From Mesorhizobium sp. M4B.F.Ca.ET.203.01.1.1 (GTDB lineage: Bacteria; Pseudomonadota; Alphaproteobacteria; Rhizobiales; Rhizobiaceae), in contig NZ_SRUO01000002.1 in the NCBI RefSeq assembly GCF_004791025.1, forward strand, positions 558,001 through 622,000: DNA of 64,000 bases. The letters run 5' to 3'. This document shows, in pieces, positions 53,272 through 61,730 of this stretch (its first letter is position 1; each line of letters starts with the position of its first letter). A program made the position numbers and the translations under genes. The notes under the pieces are model-generated. The model searched no databases. It saw nothing but the letters and a program-made list of their open reading frames with translations, and was not told where the DNA came from.

Positions 53272-54408
53272 TCAATAGGGGTCTACGGCATCGCGCAGGC
53301 CGTCGCCCAGCGCGTTGAAGGCAAAGACGGTGATCAGCACGAAGCCGACCGGCGACAGGATCCATGGATAGGTGCCGATGACCGAATAGGTCGCCGTGTC
53401 CTGCAGCATCAGGCCCCATGAGATCAGCGGCGGCTTCACTGCGAAGCCCAGGAAGCCGAGGAAGGATTCCAAGAGCACCACTGTCGGGATCGCCAGCGTC
53501 ACGGCGACGATCACATGGCTCATCACGTTGGGGAGGATGTGCTGCATGATGATGCGCCGGTCTGTGGCGCCGACTGCCATGGCGGCGCGCACATAGTCGA
53601 CCCGCGCCAGCGCCAGGGTCTTGCCGCGCACCTCGCGCGACATCTGCGCCCAGCCGAGCGCCGACATGACGATGATGACAAAGGCGAGGAAAACGTTGGT
53701 CGGCGCGGTGACCGGGATCAGCGTCGTCAGCGCCAGGTACAGCGGCAGTTGCGGGAAAGCGAGCACCAGTTCGACGAAACGTTGCACCCACACGTCGAAC
53801 CTGCCGCCGAAATAGCCGGAGACCATGCCGACCGTGGTGCCGATCATGGTGATGATGAAGACGACCGTCAGCGCGATCATCAGCGAGACGCGCGAGCCGT
53901 GGATGGCCCGCGAGAGCACGTCGCGACCGAACTTGTCGGTGCCGAGGAAATGCACCGGCTGGCCATCCATCGAGCCGAAGAAATGCCGGTCTGCCGGAAG
54001 GAGCCCGAAGAGCCTATAGGGCGAGCCCTCGACGAGGAACCCAAGCAGCCTTGGGTGTTCGTAGTCGGGGCCGACGATAGGCTGGAAGGTGATCGGATCG
54101 AGATCGGCCGAATCGGCCAGCGCATACACCCTCGGCCGCGCGACGAAGTTGCCGTCCTTGTCGTGGAAGCTTGGCAGTTGGGGCGGCGCGAAGGCGATAT
54201 CGGTTGCCTTCGGGTCCATCGGCGCCAGGAATTCCGCGAACACGGCCATCAGGAGCAGCAGCACGACGAGCCAGAGCCCGGCCATCCCGGTCCACGAACG
54301 CTTGAGCCGCCGCCAGACCAGCGCGATGTAGCTCTCATTGCCGCGCGCGGGCTTCTCGATGGTTCCCTCGGCGGGCGGCGGTGGCAGTGATGTGTCGCGC
54401 GCCAGCAT
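53272..54408 (-). CDS. ABC transporter permease, DppC-like
   Basis: A 378-residue inner-membrane subunit. The first span is at about residues 40-61 (GLWLVVLLLLMAVFAEFLAP); an unusually long periplasmic loop (about residues 65-170) follows, and the five-span BPD_transp core has the EAA motif (YVRAAMAVGATDRRIIMQHI). It abuts the partner permease (stop at 54409 and next ATG at 54408), so both are co-translated. Confidence 0.9.
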   Translation of the reverse strand: MLARDTSLPPPPAEGTIEKPARGNESYIALVWRRLKRSWTGMAGLWLVVLLLLMAVFAEFLAPMDPKATDIAFAPPQLPSFHDKDGNFVARPRVYALADSADLDPITFQPIVGPDYEHPRLLGFLVEGSPYRLFGLLPADRHFFGSMDGQPVHFLGTDKFGRDVLSRAIHGSRVSLMIALTVVFIITMIGTTVGMVSGYFGGRFDVWVQRFVELVLAFPQLPLYLALTTLIPVTAPTNVFLAFVIIVMSALGWAQMSREVRGKTLALARVDYVRAAMAVGATDRRIIMQHILPNVMSHVIVAVTLAIPTVVLLESFLGFLGFAVKPPLISWGLMLQDTATYSVIGTYPWILSPVGFVLITVFAFNALGDGLRDAVDPY

Positions 54409-55416
54409 CTAGTTCTCTCCGAACTGGCGGATGCGCGGGTCGAGCAGGACGAGCAGCATGTCGGCGATGATGTTGCCGACGATCAGCGTCGCCGACAGCA
54501 CCATCATGAAGGTGGCGGTAACATAGACATCGCCTACCGCCATCGAGCCGACGATCGCCGGTCCGACGGTCGGCAGCGCGAAGATGATCGCCGTCTCGAT
54601 CTCGCCGGTCAGCATGTAGGGCAGCACCACGCCCTGGTACATGACCAGCGGGTGCAGTGCGTTGGGCACGGCATGACGCAGGACCACGGCGCCGCCGGTC
54701 AGCCCCTTGGCCTTGGCCGTCTCGACATATTGGGCGTTCAGCGTGTCGAGCAGATTGCCGCGCATGACGCGCATGTTGTAGGCGAGCCCGCCGAAGGTCG
54801 CGATCGCCACCACCGGCCAGACATGCTTGACGAGGTCGACGAATTTTGCCCACGACCATGGCGCGCCGCCATATTGCGGCGAGAAGAAGCTGCCGATCTC
54901 CGACACGTTGAACTGGAAGACCAGCAGGTAGACGATGATCAGCGCCATCAGGAAGCGCGGCACCGTCATGCCGAGGAAGGAGATGGCCGAAAGTGTGGAG
55001 TCGATCCAGGAATACTGCCGGGTCGCCGCCCATATGCCGAACGTGATGCCGAGGACGGAAGCGAGCAGGTGGCAGACCAGTGCCAGAAGCAGCGTGCGCG
55101 GCAGGCGCTCGCCCACCACATCGGCAACCGGCTTGTTGTAGTAGAGGCTGTAGCCGAAATCGCCGCGCGTGACGATGCCGCCGATCCAGTTGAGATACTG
55201 GACGGGCAGCGGCTTATCCAGGCCGTGCTCGATCCGATAGGCCTTGGCCTGCGCGTCGGCCTGGGCGAAAGACGCGCCGCCCTGGTTGATCAGCTGCGAA
55301 CGGATGTAGTCGGCATAGTCACCCGACGGCGCCTGGATGATGGCAAAGGTGACCAGGCTCAAGATGGCGAGGACCGGGATCGCCGACGCTATGCGCGTGA
55401 GCAGGAATCGCAACAT
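54409..55416 (-). CDS. ABC transporter permease, DppB-like
   Basis: A 335-residue inner-membrane subunit starting MLRFLLTRIASAIPVLAILS, the classic DppB/OppB N-terminus. The periplasmic segment contains HGLDKPLPVQYLNWIGGIVT and the EAA loop is YVETAKAKGLTGGAVVLRHA. ATG 55416 is chosen; the frame runs on to 55902 but that part is antisense-like. A strong hairpin separates it from the upstream binding-protein gene, which probably lowers its expression relative to that gene. Confidence 0.92.
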   Translation of the reverse strand: MLRFLLTRIASAIPVLAILSLVTFAIIQAPSGDYADYIRSQLINQGGASFAQADAQAKAYRIEHGLDKPLPVQYLNWIGGIVTRGDFGYSLYYNKPVADVVGERLPRTLLLALVCHLLASVLGITFGIWAATRQYSWIDSTLSAISFLGMTVPRFLMALIIVYLLVFQFNVSEIGSFFSPQYGGAPWSWAKFVDLVKHVWPVVAIATFGGLAYNMRVMRGNLLDTLNAQYVETAKAKGLTGGAVVLRHAVPNALHPLVMYQGVVLPYMLTGEIETAIIFALPTVGPAIVGSMAVGDVYVTATFMMVLSATLIVGNIIADMLLVLLDPRIRQFGEN

Positions 55417-55482
55417 CGAACGGCCCGTTTCCTTGTCTCGCCGGTTGCGCCCGCTCAGGGCCTGTCCGGAGGGTTTGCTTTG

Positions 55483-55509
55483 TCCGGCCGCGCCAGCGGC
55501 GCGGCCGGA
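55483..55509 (-). promoter_or_regulatory. mRNA hairpin between binding protein and permease genes
   Basis: TCCGGCCGCGCC and GGCGCGGCCGGA form a perfect 12-bp stem around AGC. No T-run follows in the direction of transcription, so it looks like a stability or attenuation element rather than a full terminator. Confidence 0.6.
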
Positions 55510-55535
55510 GTTCTCTTCGTCAGGGAGGGTAAACC

Positions 55536-57620
55536 TTAGTTCATCGGCCCCTTGTCTCCGGGTTTGCCGGGAAGCTCGTCGGGGAACAATTCGTACTTGG
55601 CTTGTTTGTCGGCCGCGACAAACACCCGTTCGCGGACGATCGAATCCTCGGCCCAGTTGAACATGAAGATCGGCGTGCCTTGCGGAATGTTGGAGAAGCG
55701 CTTGTTGATGATCAGCGCGCCGGGATATTCCGTCAGGCCGACATTGTAGACGTGCTCCGTCGAGATCTTCTGGAAGTCTCTCATCAGGCCGGCGCGCTGG
55801 TCGTTGTCCTGCGTCGAGACGAACTTGTTGACGATGTCGACGAGATCCTTCTCGAACGGCATCAGATCGACTTCGCCGCTTTCCGGTGCACGGTGGTTCC
55901 AACTGGTCTTGGGGCCAACCGGCGCAAGCTGCTCGGTGTTCTGCACGACGGAGGTCAGTTCCTGGTCGTTGCGCCTGATCAGCCAGTCGAAGCGGCCGGA
56001 ATATTGCGAGGCGTCGCGCTGGGTACCGTTGAGGCCGTTGAGCACGACCCTGAGCCCCAGCTTTTCCATCTGGGCGACGACGCCTTCGGCAAGGCTCTTG
56101 TCCGTGGTGTAGTCATTGTTGACCAGCATCACGATCTCGACGTCCTTGCCGCCGGCGGTGCCGGCTGGGAAGTTCACGATGCCATCGCCGTCGGTGTCCT
56201 TGAGGCCAGCCTTGGCGAGCTCGGCCTTGGCGCCCTCGAGGTCGAAGGGATAATAGACGGTCGACTTGCGGTCGTAGAAGCTGGTGCCGGATGAGAAACC
56301 GCCGGCGTAGATGGCGGTGAACGGCCCCTTGACCAGGGAGTCGCCGAGCGCCTTGCGGTCGAACGCCATGGTGACGGCCTTGCGGAAGTCCTCGTTGCGG
56401 TTCAGCTCGCGGATGGCCTGGCCGCGCTCGTCGGGATTGCCCCAGCCATTGGCGGAAAAGTTCATGCGCAGATTGTAGCCGATGAGCCGGGGTCCGAAGG
56501 CAAGCCTGGCGGGCGCGTCCTTTTCCGCCGCGCGTTTCAGCGAGGCGACGAAGTTTTCCGGCTGTTCCAGGTTCGAGAAGTCGCCCGAGCCCGCCACCGC
56601 CTGGACGTCGCGGTCGGCCCAGGTCGAGAGCTTGTATTGCAGTTCGTTGAGGTAAGGCAGCTGGTTGCCCTTCTCGTCGACCTTCCAATAGTAAGGGTTG
56701 CGGCGCATGACGATGATGTCGTCAGGCCGGTACTCGACCGGCACCCAGGCGCCCATCACCGGCATGTTCATGTATTCCGGCGGAAAGGCGTTCTTGAACT
56801 GGTCGTAGGTGTTCTTCGAATATTTCGGATGCTGCGGCTTCAGAATGTGCGACGGGCCGGGGCAGAACGTGCCGTAGGCCATGGCGTAGAGATACTGTCT
56901 CGGGAAGGCTTCCTTGAAGGTCCATTCGACGGTGTAATCGTCGATTTTCTTCAGCGTCGTGCCGACGCCGAAGGTTTCCGGCGTCGCGCCATTGAGCGGC
57001 GAAACGTTCGGATCGACGACTTCGTCGTCCCAGTAGAACATGACGTCGTCGGCGTTGAAGGGCGCGCCGTCCGACCATTTGGCGCCTTCGACCAGGTGCA
57101 TGGTCAGCTTGTGGCCGTCCTTCGACCACTCCCAGCCCTTGGCGAGGTTGGGCAGCGGCTCGGTGTCCTTGGCCTCGACCTGGAACAGCGGCGCGGTACG
57201 CGTCAGGCATTCTGAAAGGCCGATATCGATGCCGCCCCAGCCTTGCGTCTGGCCGGCGCCGTAGTTCCAGCCCTCCGGCCTGCCGCCGATGACATGGCGC
57301 ATGGTGTCGCCGTAGACGCCGATGCCATCAGGCATGTTGCCCGTCTTGAAGACCAGTGGCTCCTTCGGCAGCCTGTCTTTCAGCGGCGGCAGCTTGCCAG
57401 TCTTGACGAATTTCTCGGTGACCCAGTCAGGCTCGTGATATTCCGGCAGCGCCTTGAACTCCAGGATGGAGTCGCGCGCCACATACTTGATCTTGCCCTC
57501 GGCCGGGAACGTTGCCGGCTCCGGTGGGATCGTCGGTTCGGAAGCGAAAGCATTGAGCGCGGGGATTGAAACGCTCAGCGCCAGTCCCGCCGCTATGCCA
57601 AGTCTGTGTAAGTTCCTCAT
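55536..57620 (-). CDS. agpA: ABC transporter binding protein, family 5 (AgpA-like alpha-galactoside binding)
   Basis: A 694-residue periplasmic protein of the DppA/OppA family. The signal peptide is MRNLHRLGIAAGLALSVSIP with cleavage after NAFA. Family blocks include ECLTRTAPLFQVEAKDTEPL, LAKGWEWSKDGHKLTMHLVE and YYWKVDEKGNQLPYLNELQY. At over 600 residues and next to two GH4 enzymes and an AraC gene, it matches Sinorhizobium AgpA, which binds melibiose and raffinose despite its peptide-transporter ancestry. GGAGGAG precedes the ATG at 57620. The substrate assignment is by context. Confidence 0.85.
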   Translation of the reverse strand: MRNLHRLGIAAGLALSVSIPALNAFASEPTIPPEPATFPAEGKIKYVARDSILEFKALPEYHEPDWVTEKFVKTGKLPPLKDRLPKEPLVFKTGNMPDGIGVYGDTMRHVIGGRPEGWNYGAGQTQGWGGIDIGLSECLTRTAPLFQVEAKDTEPLPNLAKGWEWSKDGHKLTMHLVEGAKWSDGAPFNADDVMFYWDDEVVDPNVSPLNGATPETFGVGTTLKKIDDYTVEWTFKEAFPRQYLYAMAYGTFCPGPSHILKPQHPKYSKNTYDQFKNAFPPEYMNMPVMGAWVPVEYRPDDIIVMRRNPYYWKVDEKGNQLPYLNELQYKLSTWADRDVQAVAGSGDFSNLEQPENFVASLKRAAEKDAPARLAFGPRLIGYNLRMNFSANGWGNPDERGQAIRELNRNEDFRKAVTMAFDRKALGDSLVKGPFTAIYAGGFSSGTSFYDRKSTVYYPFDLEGAKAELAKAGLKDTDGDGIVNFPAGTAGGKDVEIVMLVNNDYTTDKSLAEGVVAQMEKLGLRVVLNGLNGTQRDASQYSGRFDWLIRRNDQELTSVVQNTEQLAPVGPKTSWNHRAPESGEVDLMPFEKDLVDIVNKFVSTQDNDQRAGLMRDFQKISTEHVYNVGLTEYPGALIINKRFSNIPQGTPIFMFNWAEDSIVRERVFVAADKQAKYELFPDELPGKPGDKGPMN

Positions 57621-57721
57621 AGTCTCCTCCCAGGTGTTGGACGTCTGCTGCCCGCCTTCTATGCAGTGCGGCTGAATTGGCGGACCGCCGTGCGGCGGAT
57701 CCGCGTTGGTGCCTGACTGTC

Positions 57722-59188
57722 TCAGCCGGCCTGTTTCAGTGCCGCCTTCTCGGCGCGCAATTCCTCGATCGAGCGCACACTGCGGCGCGCGGCACCGGCC
57801 CATTCGCGGGTCTTGACCTTGGATTTCGAAAGCCGCTCCTTTGCTGCCGGAACCGCATGGGCATATTGCGGCAGCCAGGCGGCCTGGGCGACGACCATCT
57901 CGTCCACCATCTGCCAGACCTCCTCCGGCGTCGAAACCGCGCCGACCAGCGGGTCATGCAGTACGGCGAGCTTCAAGAGGTCGATGTCGCCTGATATCGC
58001 GGCATGCACCGACATGCGCTGGACGTTGATCGAGGAGATGCAGGTGGCGGCGCAGGCCTCCGGCAACGTGATGCCGGCGGCCATGTTGATGCCGAACCGA
58101 TCGACGAAGCCGGGCGACTCGATGATGGCGTCCTGCGGCAGATTGGTGATCACGCCGTTGTTCTTGACGTTGAAATGGCCGCGATAGACGCGGTTCGTCT
58201 CCAGCGCCTCGAGGATGTGGCTGGCGTGCTCGTTGGAGCGCTTGGCCGGGTCGATCGGCTTCGACGCCGCTTCAAGGAATTGCGGATATTCCGTTTCGAA
58301 CCAGTTGCGGGTCTCGGTCGAGTAGCGCAGGTAGCCGCCAGTCTCGCCGTGGATCCAGTCGGACATGTCGATCCAGCGCGTGATCTCGTCGGGGCGCTTG
58401 CGGTACCAGGGCAGATACTCGGAAAGATGCCCGTTGCTTTCGGTCGAATAGACGCCGAAGCGCTTCAGCACGTCGATGCGCAGCTTTTCCTGCTTCGAAT
58501 AGACCGGGTGCGCCTCGAAGGCGGCGACCAGTTCGTCCTTGCCGATCGGGCGGCCGTTGAGGCGCAATTCGATGAACCAGGTCTGGTGGTTGATGCCAGA
58601 ACAGACATAGTCGAGTTCCCCGGGCGATTTCGCTCCCAGCACCTCGGCAATCTGCTCGGCGCCGTGCTGCACGCCGTGGCAGAGCCCGACCGTGTCGACC
58701 TTGCCATACTCGATCGCGGCCCAGGTGTTCATCGCCATCGGATTGGCATAGTTGAGGAATTTGGCGTTCGTGTCGGCCACCTCGCTTATGTCCTTACAGA
58801 AATCGAGGATCACCGGGATGTTGCGCTGGCCGTAGAGGATGCCGCCGGCGCAGATCGTGTCGCCGACGCACTGGTCGATGCCATATTTAAGCGGAATGCG
58901 GATGTCGTCGGCATAGGCCTCCAGGCCGCCGACGCGCACGCAGCTGATAATGTAGCGCGCGCCCTCGATCGCCTTGCGCCGGTCGGTCGTTGCCGTCACC
59001 TTGGTCGGCAACCTGTTCGCTTCCACGATCCTGTCGAGGATAGCCTTGATCATGCCGAGATTGTGCTCGCTGACGTCGGTCAGCGCGAATTCGATGTCGC
59101 TGAATTCGGGGACACACAGAATGTCGGTGAACAGCTTCTTGGTGAATCCGACGCTGCCGGCGCCAATAATAGCGATTTTGAAGCTCAT
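57722..59188 (-). CDS. melA: GH4 alpha-galactosidase, first copy
   Basis: A 488-residue GH4 enzyme using NAD and a metal ion to cleave alpha-galactosides. NAD site IAIIGAGSVGFTKKLFTDIL; Asn149 in YANPMAMNTW, Cys170-His171 in GLCHGVQHG and His201 in INHQTWF form the usual metal/substrate cluster. The ATG at 59188 follows AAGGTGAAGG. It is the first gene of the operon, so induction by the divergent AraC protein acts here. A short GC-rich hairpin lies at about 57679-57704, between it and the binding-protein gene. Confidence 0.92.
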   Translation of the reverse strand: MSFKIAIIGAGSVGFTKKLFTDILCVPEFSDIEFALTDVSEHNLGMIKAILDRIVEANRLPTKVTATTDRRKAIEGARYIISCVRVGGLEAYADDIRIPLKYGIDQCVGDTICAGGILYGQRNIPVILDFCKDISEVADTNAKFLNYANPMAMNTWAAIEYGKVDTVGLCHGVQHGAEQIAEVLGAKSPGELDYVCSGINHQTWFIELRLNGRPIGKDELVAAFEAHPVYSKQEKLRIDVLKRFGVYSTESNGHLSEYLPWYRKRPDEITRWIDMSDWIHGETGGYLRYSTETRNWFETEYPQFLEAASKPIDPAKRSNEHASHILEALETNRVYRGHFNVKNNGVITNLPQDAIIESPGFVDRFGINMAAGITLPEACAATCISSINVQRMSVHAAISGDIDLLKLAVLHDPLVGAVSTPEEVWQMVDEMVVAQAAWLPQYAHAVPAAKERLSKSKVKTREWAGAARRSVRSIEELRAEKAALKQAG

Positions 59189-59246
59189 CACCTTCACCTT
59201 GGTCCAATCGAATGCTAGGCAAGGAGCAGCAAGGGAGGGTATGGCC

Positions 59247-59262
59247 GCACGCCATGGCGTGC
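59247..59262. promoter_or_regulatory. Perfect 16-base palindrome in the agp/araC intergenic region
   Basis: GCACGCCATGGCGTGC is fully self-complementary. It lies 59 bases upstream of the first GH4 gene and could be an operator; its owner is unknown. Confidence 0.4.
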
Positions 59263-59271
59263 ATGCCACTC

Positions 59272-59292
59272 AGGCCGGAAATCCGGCCTTTT
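59272..59292 (+). terminator. Terminator-like hairpin upstream of the AraC gene
   Basis: AGGCCGG and CCGGCCT form a 7-bp stem around AAAT, followed by TTTC. It lies 110 bases before the araC-type start and could stop or attenuate transcripts entering it, or be a spurious GC hairpin. Confidence 0.4.
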
Positions 59293-59341
59293 CTCCTCCC
59301 GCCCGCTCCTCGACCGCGGGTCATTCCCGTTCTCTGGAGCT

Positions 59342-59385
59342 GGATTATGCGCTTATTCGTAGGCACGAACAGAGAAGGATTATGC
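59342..59385. promoter_or_regulatory. Direct repeats, candidate AraC-type binding sites
   Basis: GGATTATGC occurs at 59342-59350 and again at 59377-59385, each followed within a few bases by TTCG. AraC-family activators usually bind direct repeats. The second copy ends 16 bases before the regulator's GTG, consistent with autoregulation and with action on the divergent operon. Confidence 0.45.
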
Positions 59386-59401
59386 TTTCGAGGGTAATTT
59401 T

Positions 59402-60277
59402 GTGCTGCAGGACCTGATCGCCAACGGGCCATCGATGCGGACGGTCTCGCTGCCGCGTGGCCGCCAGCGCCTCCATGCCATGCCGACCAGCACCGGCTAT
59501 GAGGTGCGCGAGGACGAAACCTATGACTGGGACGGGCGAAAGCGCGGCCAGACCCCGTTCACCGTCCTCCAGCACACGATCGGCGGCACCGGGCAATTGC
59601 GCTACGAGAGCCGCAACTACCGCCTGCAGGCGAACGACACGCTGCTGGTGCTGGTGCCGCACAACCATCGCTACTGGCTGGCCAAGGGTGATCGCTGGGA
59701 ATATTTCTGGATCTCGATGAACGGCGAGGAGGCGCTGCGCATCCACAAATCGATCCTAAGCGTCTCGGGCCCTGTGTTTCGGCTGCAGCCAACGACGATC
59801 GACCATCTTGCCGACTGCAGCCTGCGCCTCATCACGGGGGCCGGTTCGCCGGGTGCCGCTTCCGCCGTCGCCTACGAAGCTGCCATGGCCCTTTACGACG
59901 ATGTTTTCGGGTCGCACGCCTTCGCGGAAAAACAAAGCGCCATGCAGCCGGTGATCGACCACATCAACGCCAATCTCGACAAGCCGCTGCCGGTGGCGGA
60001 CCTCGTCCACATCAGTGGCCTCAGCCGCGCGCACTTCTCGCGCTGCTTCGCCGAGAGCGAAGGCATCCCGCCCGCCGAATTCGTCTTGCAGCAGCGGTTG
60101 CAGCGCGCGGCAAAACTGCTGACCAAAGCGGATTTCCTGCCGGTCAAGGAGGTCGCCGTCCTGTGCGGCTTCGAGGACGCGAATTACTTCTCCAAGGTTT
60201 TTCGCCGTTCCTACGGCACGACCCCGACGCAATTTCGCACCACTGGCATGTATGCCAGCCTGGGAAATCATCGCTGA
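59402..60277 (+). CDS. AraC-family activator of the alpha-galactoside operon (AgpT-like)
   Basis: A 291-residue regulator. The C-terminal AraC DNA-binding domain (about residues 185-285) shows both helix-turn-helices: LPVADLVHISGLSRAHFSRC and VKEVAVLCGFEDANYFSKVF, ending in RSYGTTPTQFR. The N-terminal cupin-like domain would sense the inducer. The GTG at 59402 has GAGGGT upstream. In Sinorhizobium an AraC-type protein (AgpT) activates the alpha-galactoside genes; the divergent position here supports the same role. Confidence 0.88.
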   Translation: MLQDLIANGPSMRTVSLPRGRQRLHAMPTSTGYEVREDETYDWDGRKRGQTPFTVLQHTIGGTGQLRYESRNYRLQANDTLLVLVPHNHRYWLAKGDRWEYFWISMNGEEALRIHKSILSVSGPVFRLQPTTIDHLADCSLRLITGAGSPGAASAVAYEAAMALYDDVFGSHAFAEKQSAMQPVIDHINANLDKPLPVADLVHISGLSRAHFSRCFAESEGIPPAEFVLQQRLQRAAKLLTKADFLPVKEVAVLCGFEDANYFSKVFRRSYGTTPTQFRTTGMYASLGNHR

Positions 60278-60293
60278 CCCGGTTGCCGGTTGC

Positions 60294-61454
60294 TCAGCGC
60301 CGCCTGCGGTCGATCGCGGTCGAAGCGGTGCTCACGGGATCGGCCGCCGCGAAGGCGGCCTCGAGCTGCAAGGGCGAGCGCTGCTCGGTGCGCTTCCAGG
60401 CAACATATTCGGCAATGCCGAAGCGCGGCCGCCGTGGCACCGTCTTCACCACCGGCATGCTGAAGCCGTCGCGGAATTTCTCCCAGCGCTGGCCGAGCAC
60501 CGAGACCATTTCCTCGAAGGTCGGCGGCGTCGCGACATCGGCATAGGTGATGGTGAATTTGCCGGCGAGCCCGGCCTCGCGCGAGACCGGCACCGGGATC
60601 GAGGCGAGATAGTCGGACGGCACGTCGATCAGGCCGCCAAAGGCCCATTGCTGGCGCAACCGGTCGGCATTCATCGGTGCGACGGAGACGTCGATGTCGT
60701 TGGGCGTGCCCGGCACGCGGTAGGGGCATTTGAAGCGGCCGCAATTGGTGTGTGCCGAAAACTGCCAGAGTGCGTAGCCCTGCCAGTTGCCCATCGGAAA
60801 ATGCACCTCGATGTCGGGCTTGTAGCGCGCATACCAGAGCGGCAGCCGCGACAGGAGCCGGTACTGATAGCGGTTGTCGGCGATAAATTGCGCAGTCCTG
60901 CCGTTGGTGTAGAGCACCGGGAAGCGGCCAAGGCGCCGATGCACCTGGCGCACGAACTCCTCGGCATCCTCCAGCGACATCCACTGCGTCGGATCGTTGC
61001 CTTCGATATCGAGGGCAACGAGGTCGTCCGGCGCCGGTTCGGCGAAATCGATGAAGTTATTGGCCTGCTCGACCGGGTTGCCGGGGCGGGCAAGGTGATA
61101 GGCGCCCCATTTCAGGCCGAGCGCCTTGGCCACCACCTTGCGCGTCTGAAACAGTTCGCGCGTCACCGCGAAGCGCTTCCACAACGCCTTGCAGAGCCGG
61201 ACCTCGGTCTCGTCGCCCGAACAGAAATAGGCCGGCGGCAGCCCGTCGGAGGCCTTGTTGATGAAACCGACGATGCGCTTGTCGGTGGCAAGCTCGGCCC
61301 AGTCGATGGAATTGTATTCGTAGGCGTCGATGACCAGCGCGCGGTCAGCGTTCTTCCACGGCTCGGAGAAATCCGAGGCCTGTGCCGCCGTGCCGAGCAC
61401 CATCGCAGCCGCGAGAAGTGCCAGGCGGCGAAGAGGGCGCGCCGGCTCTTTCAA
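60294..61454 (-). CDS. Secreted GH25-type lysozyme-like protein
   Basis: A 386-residue protein with a signal peptide (KEPARPLRRLALLAAAMVLG, cleavage after AAQA) and a GH25 muramidase fold: Asp43 in LVIDAYEYNSIDW, GAYHLARPGNPVEQANNFID, and the catalytic Glu151 in ALDIEGNDPTQW. It should hydrolyse peptidoglycan in the periplasm or outside. A C-terminal extension (about residues 280-386) of unknown role ends in a basic tail. The start is a TTG at 61454 with no clear ribosome site, but it is the only start that keeps the whole signal peptide. Convergent with the AraC gene. Confidence 0.82.
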   Translation of the reverse strand: MKEPARPLRRLALLAAAMVLGTAAQASDFSEPWKNADRALVIDAYEYNSIDWAELATDKRIVGFINKASDGLPPAYFCSGDETEVRLCKALWKRFAVTRELFQTRKVVAKALGLKWGAYHLARPGNPVEQANNFIDFAEPAPDDLVALDIEGNDPTQWMSLEDAEEFVRQVHRRLGRFPVLYTNGRTAQFIADNRYQYRLLSRLPLWYARYKPDIEVHFPMGNWQGYALWQFSAHTNCGRFKCPYRVPGTPNDIDVSVAPMNADRLRQQWAFGGLIDVPSDYLASIPVPVSREAGLAGKFTITYADVATPPTFEEMVSVLGQRWEKFRDGFSMPVVKTVPRRPRFGIAEYVAWKRTEQRSPLQLEAAFAAADPVSTASTAIDRRRR

Positions 61455-61624
61455 TCAGGGTTGTCCCCACTGACCAGGCATCGATCCTGAACCGCTATGG
61501 TTAAGGAAGTGCTTTCAAAACCAATGAGACTCTTTGCGGCAAAAGAGCGACGAAACATCGAACCCATCGGGCCGCTGGGCTGCTGCGGGGTGTCGTTGCG
61601 ATTGCAAAATCCACGTGACAAAGT

Positions 61625-61640
61625 TTGACGTTTACGTAAA
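61625..61640. promoter_or_regulatory. Candidate MerR-type (LiuR-like) operator
   Basis: TTGACGTTTACGTAAA matches its own reverse complement at 12 of 16 positions and contains the perfect palindrome TTTACGTAAA. It lies 91 bases upstream of an acyl-CoA dehydrogenase gene. Proteobacterial LiuR regulators of branched-chain amino acid and fatty acid breakdown bind ACGT-centred palindromes of this look; assignment is inferred. Confidence 0.45.
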
Positions 61641-61730
61641 AAGAAGATTGGAGGCCGCCCAAAGGCGGATGGTTTTGCATCGGCCAGAGTCCTACGATCA
61701 AGCGGCTGAGGCAGCGGAGGAGCAAGCGGC

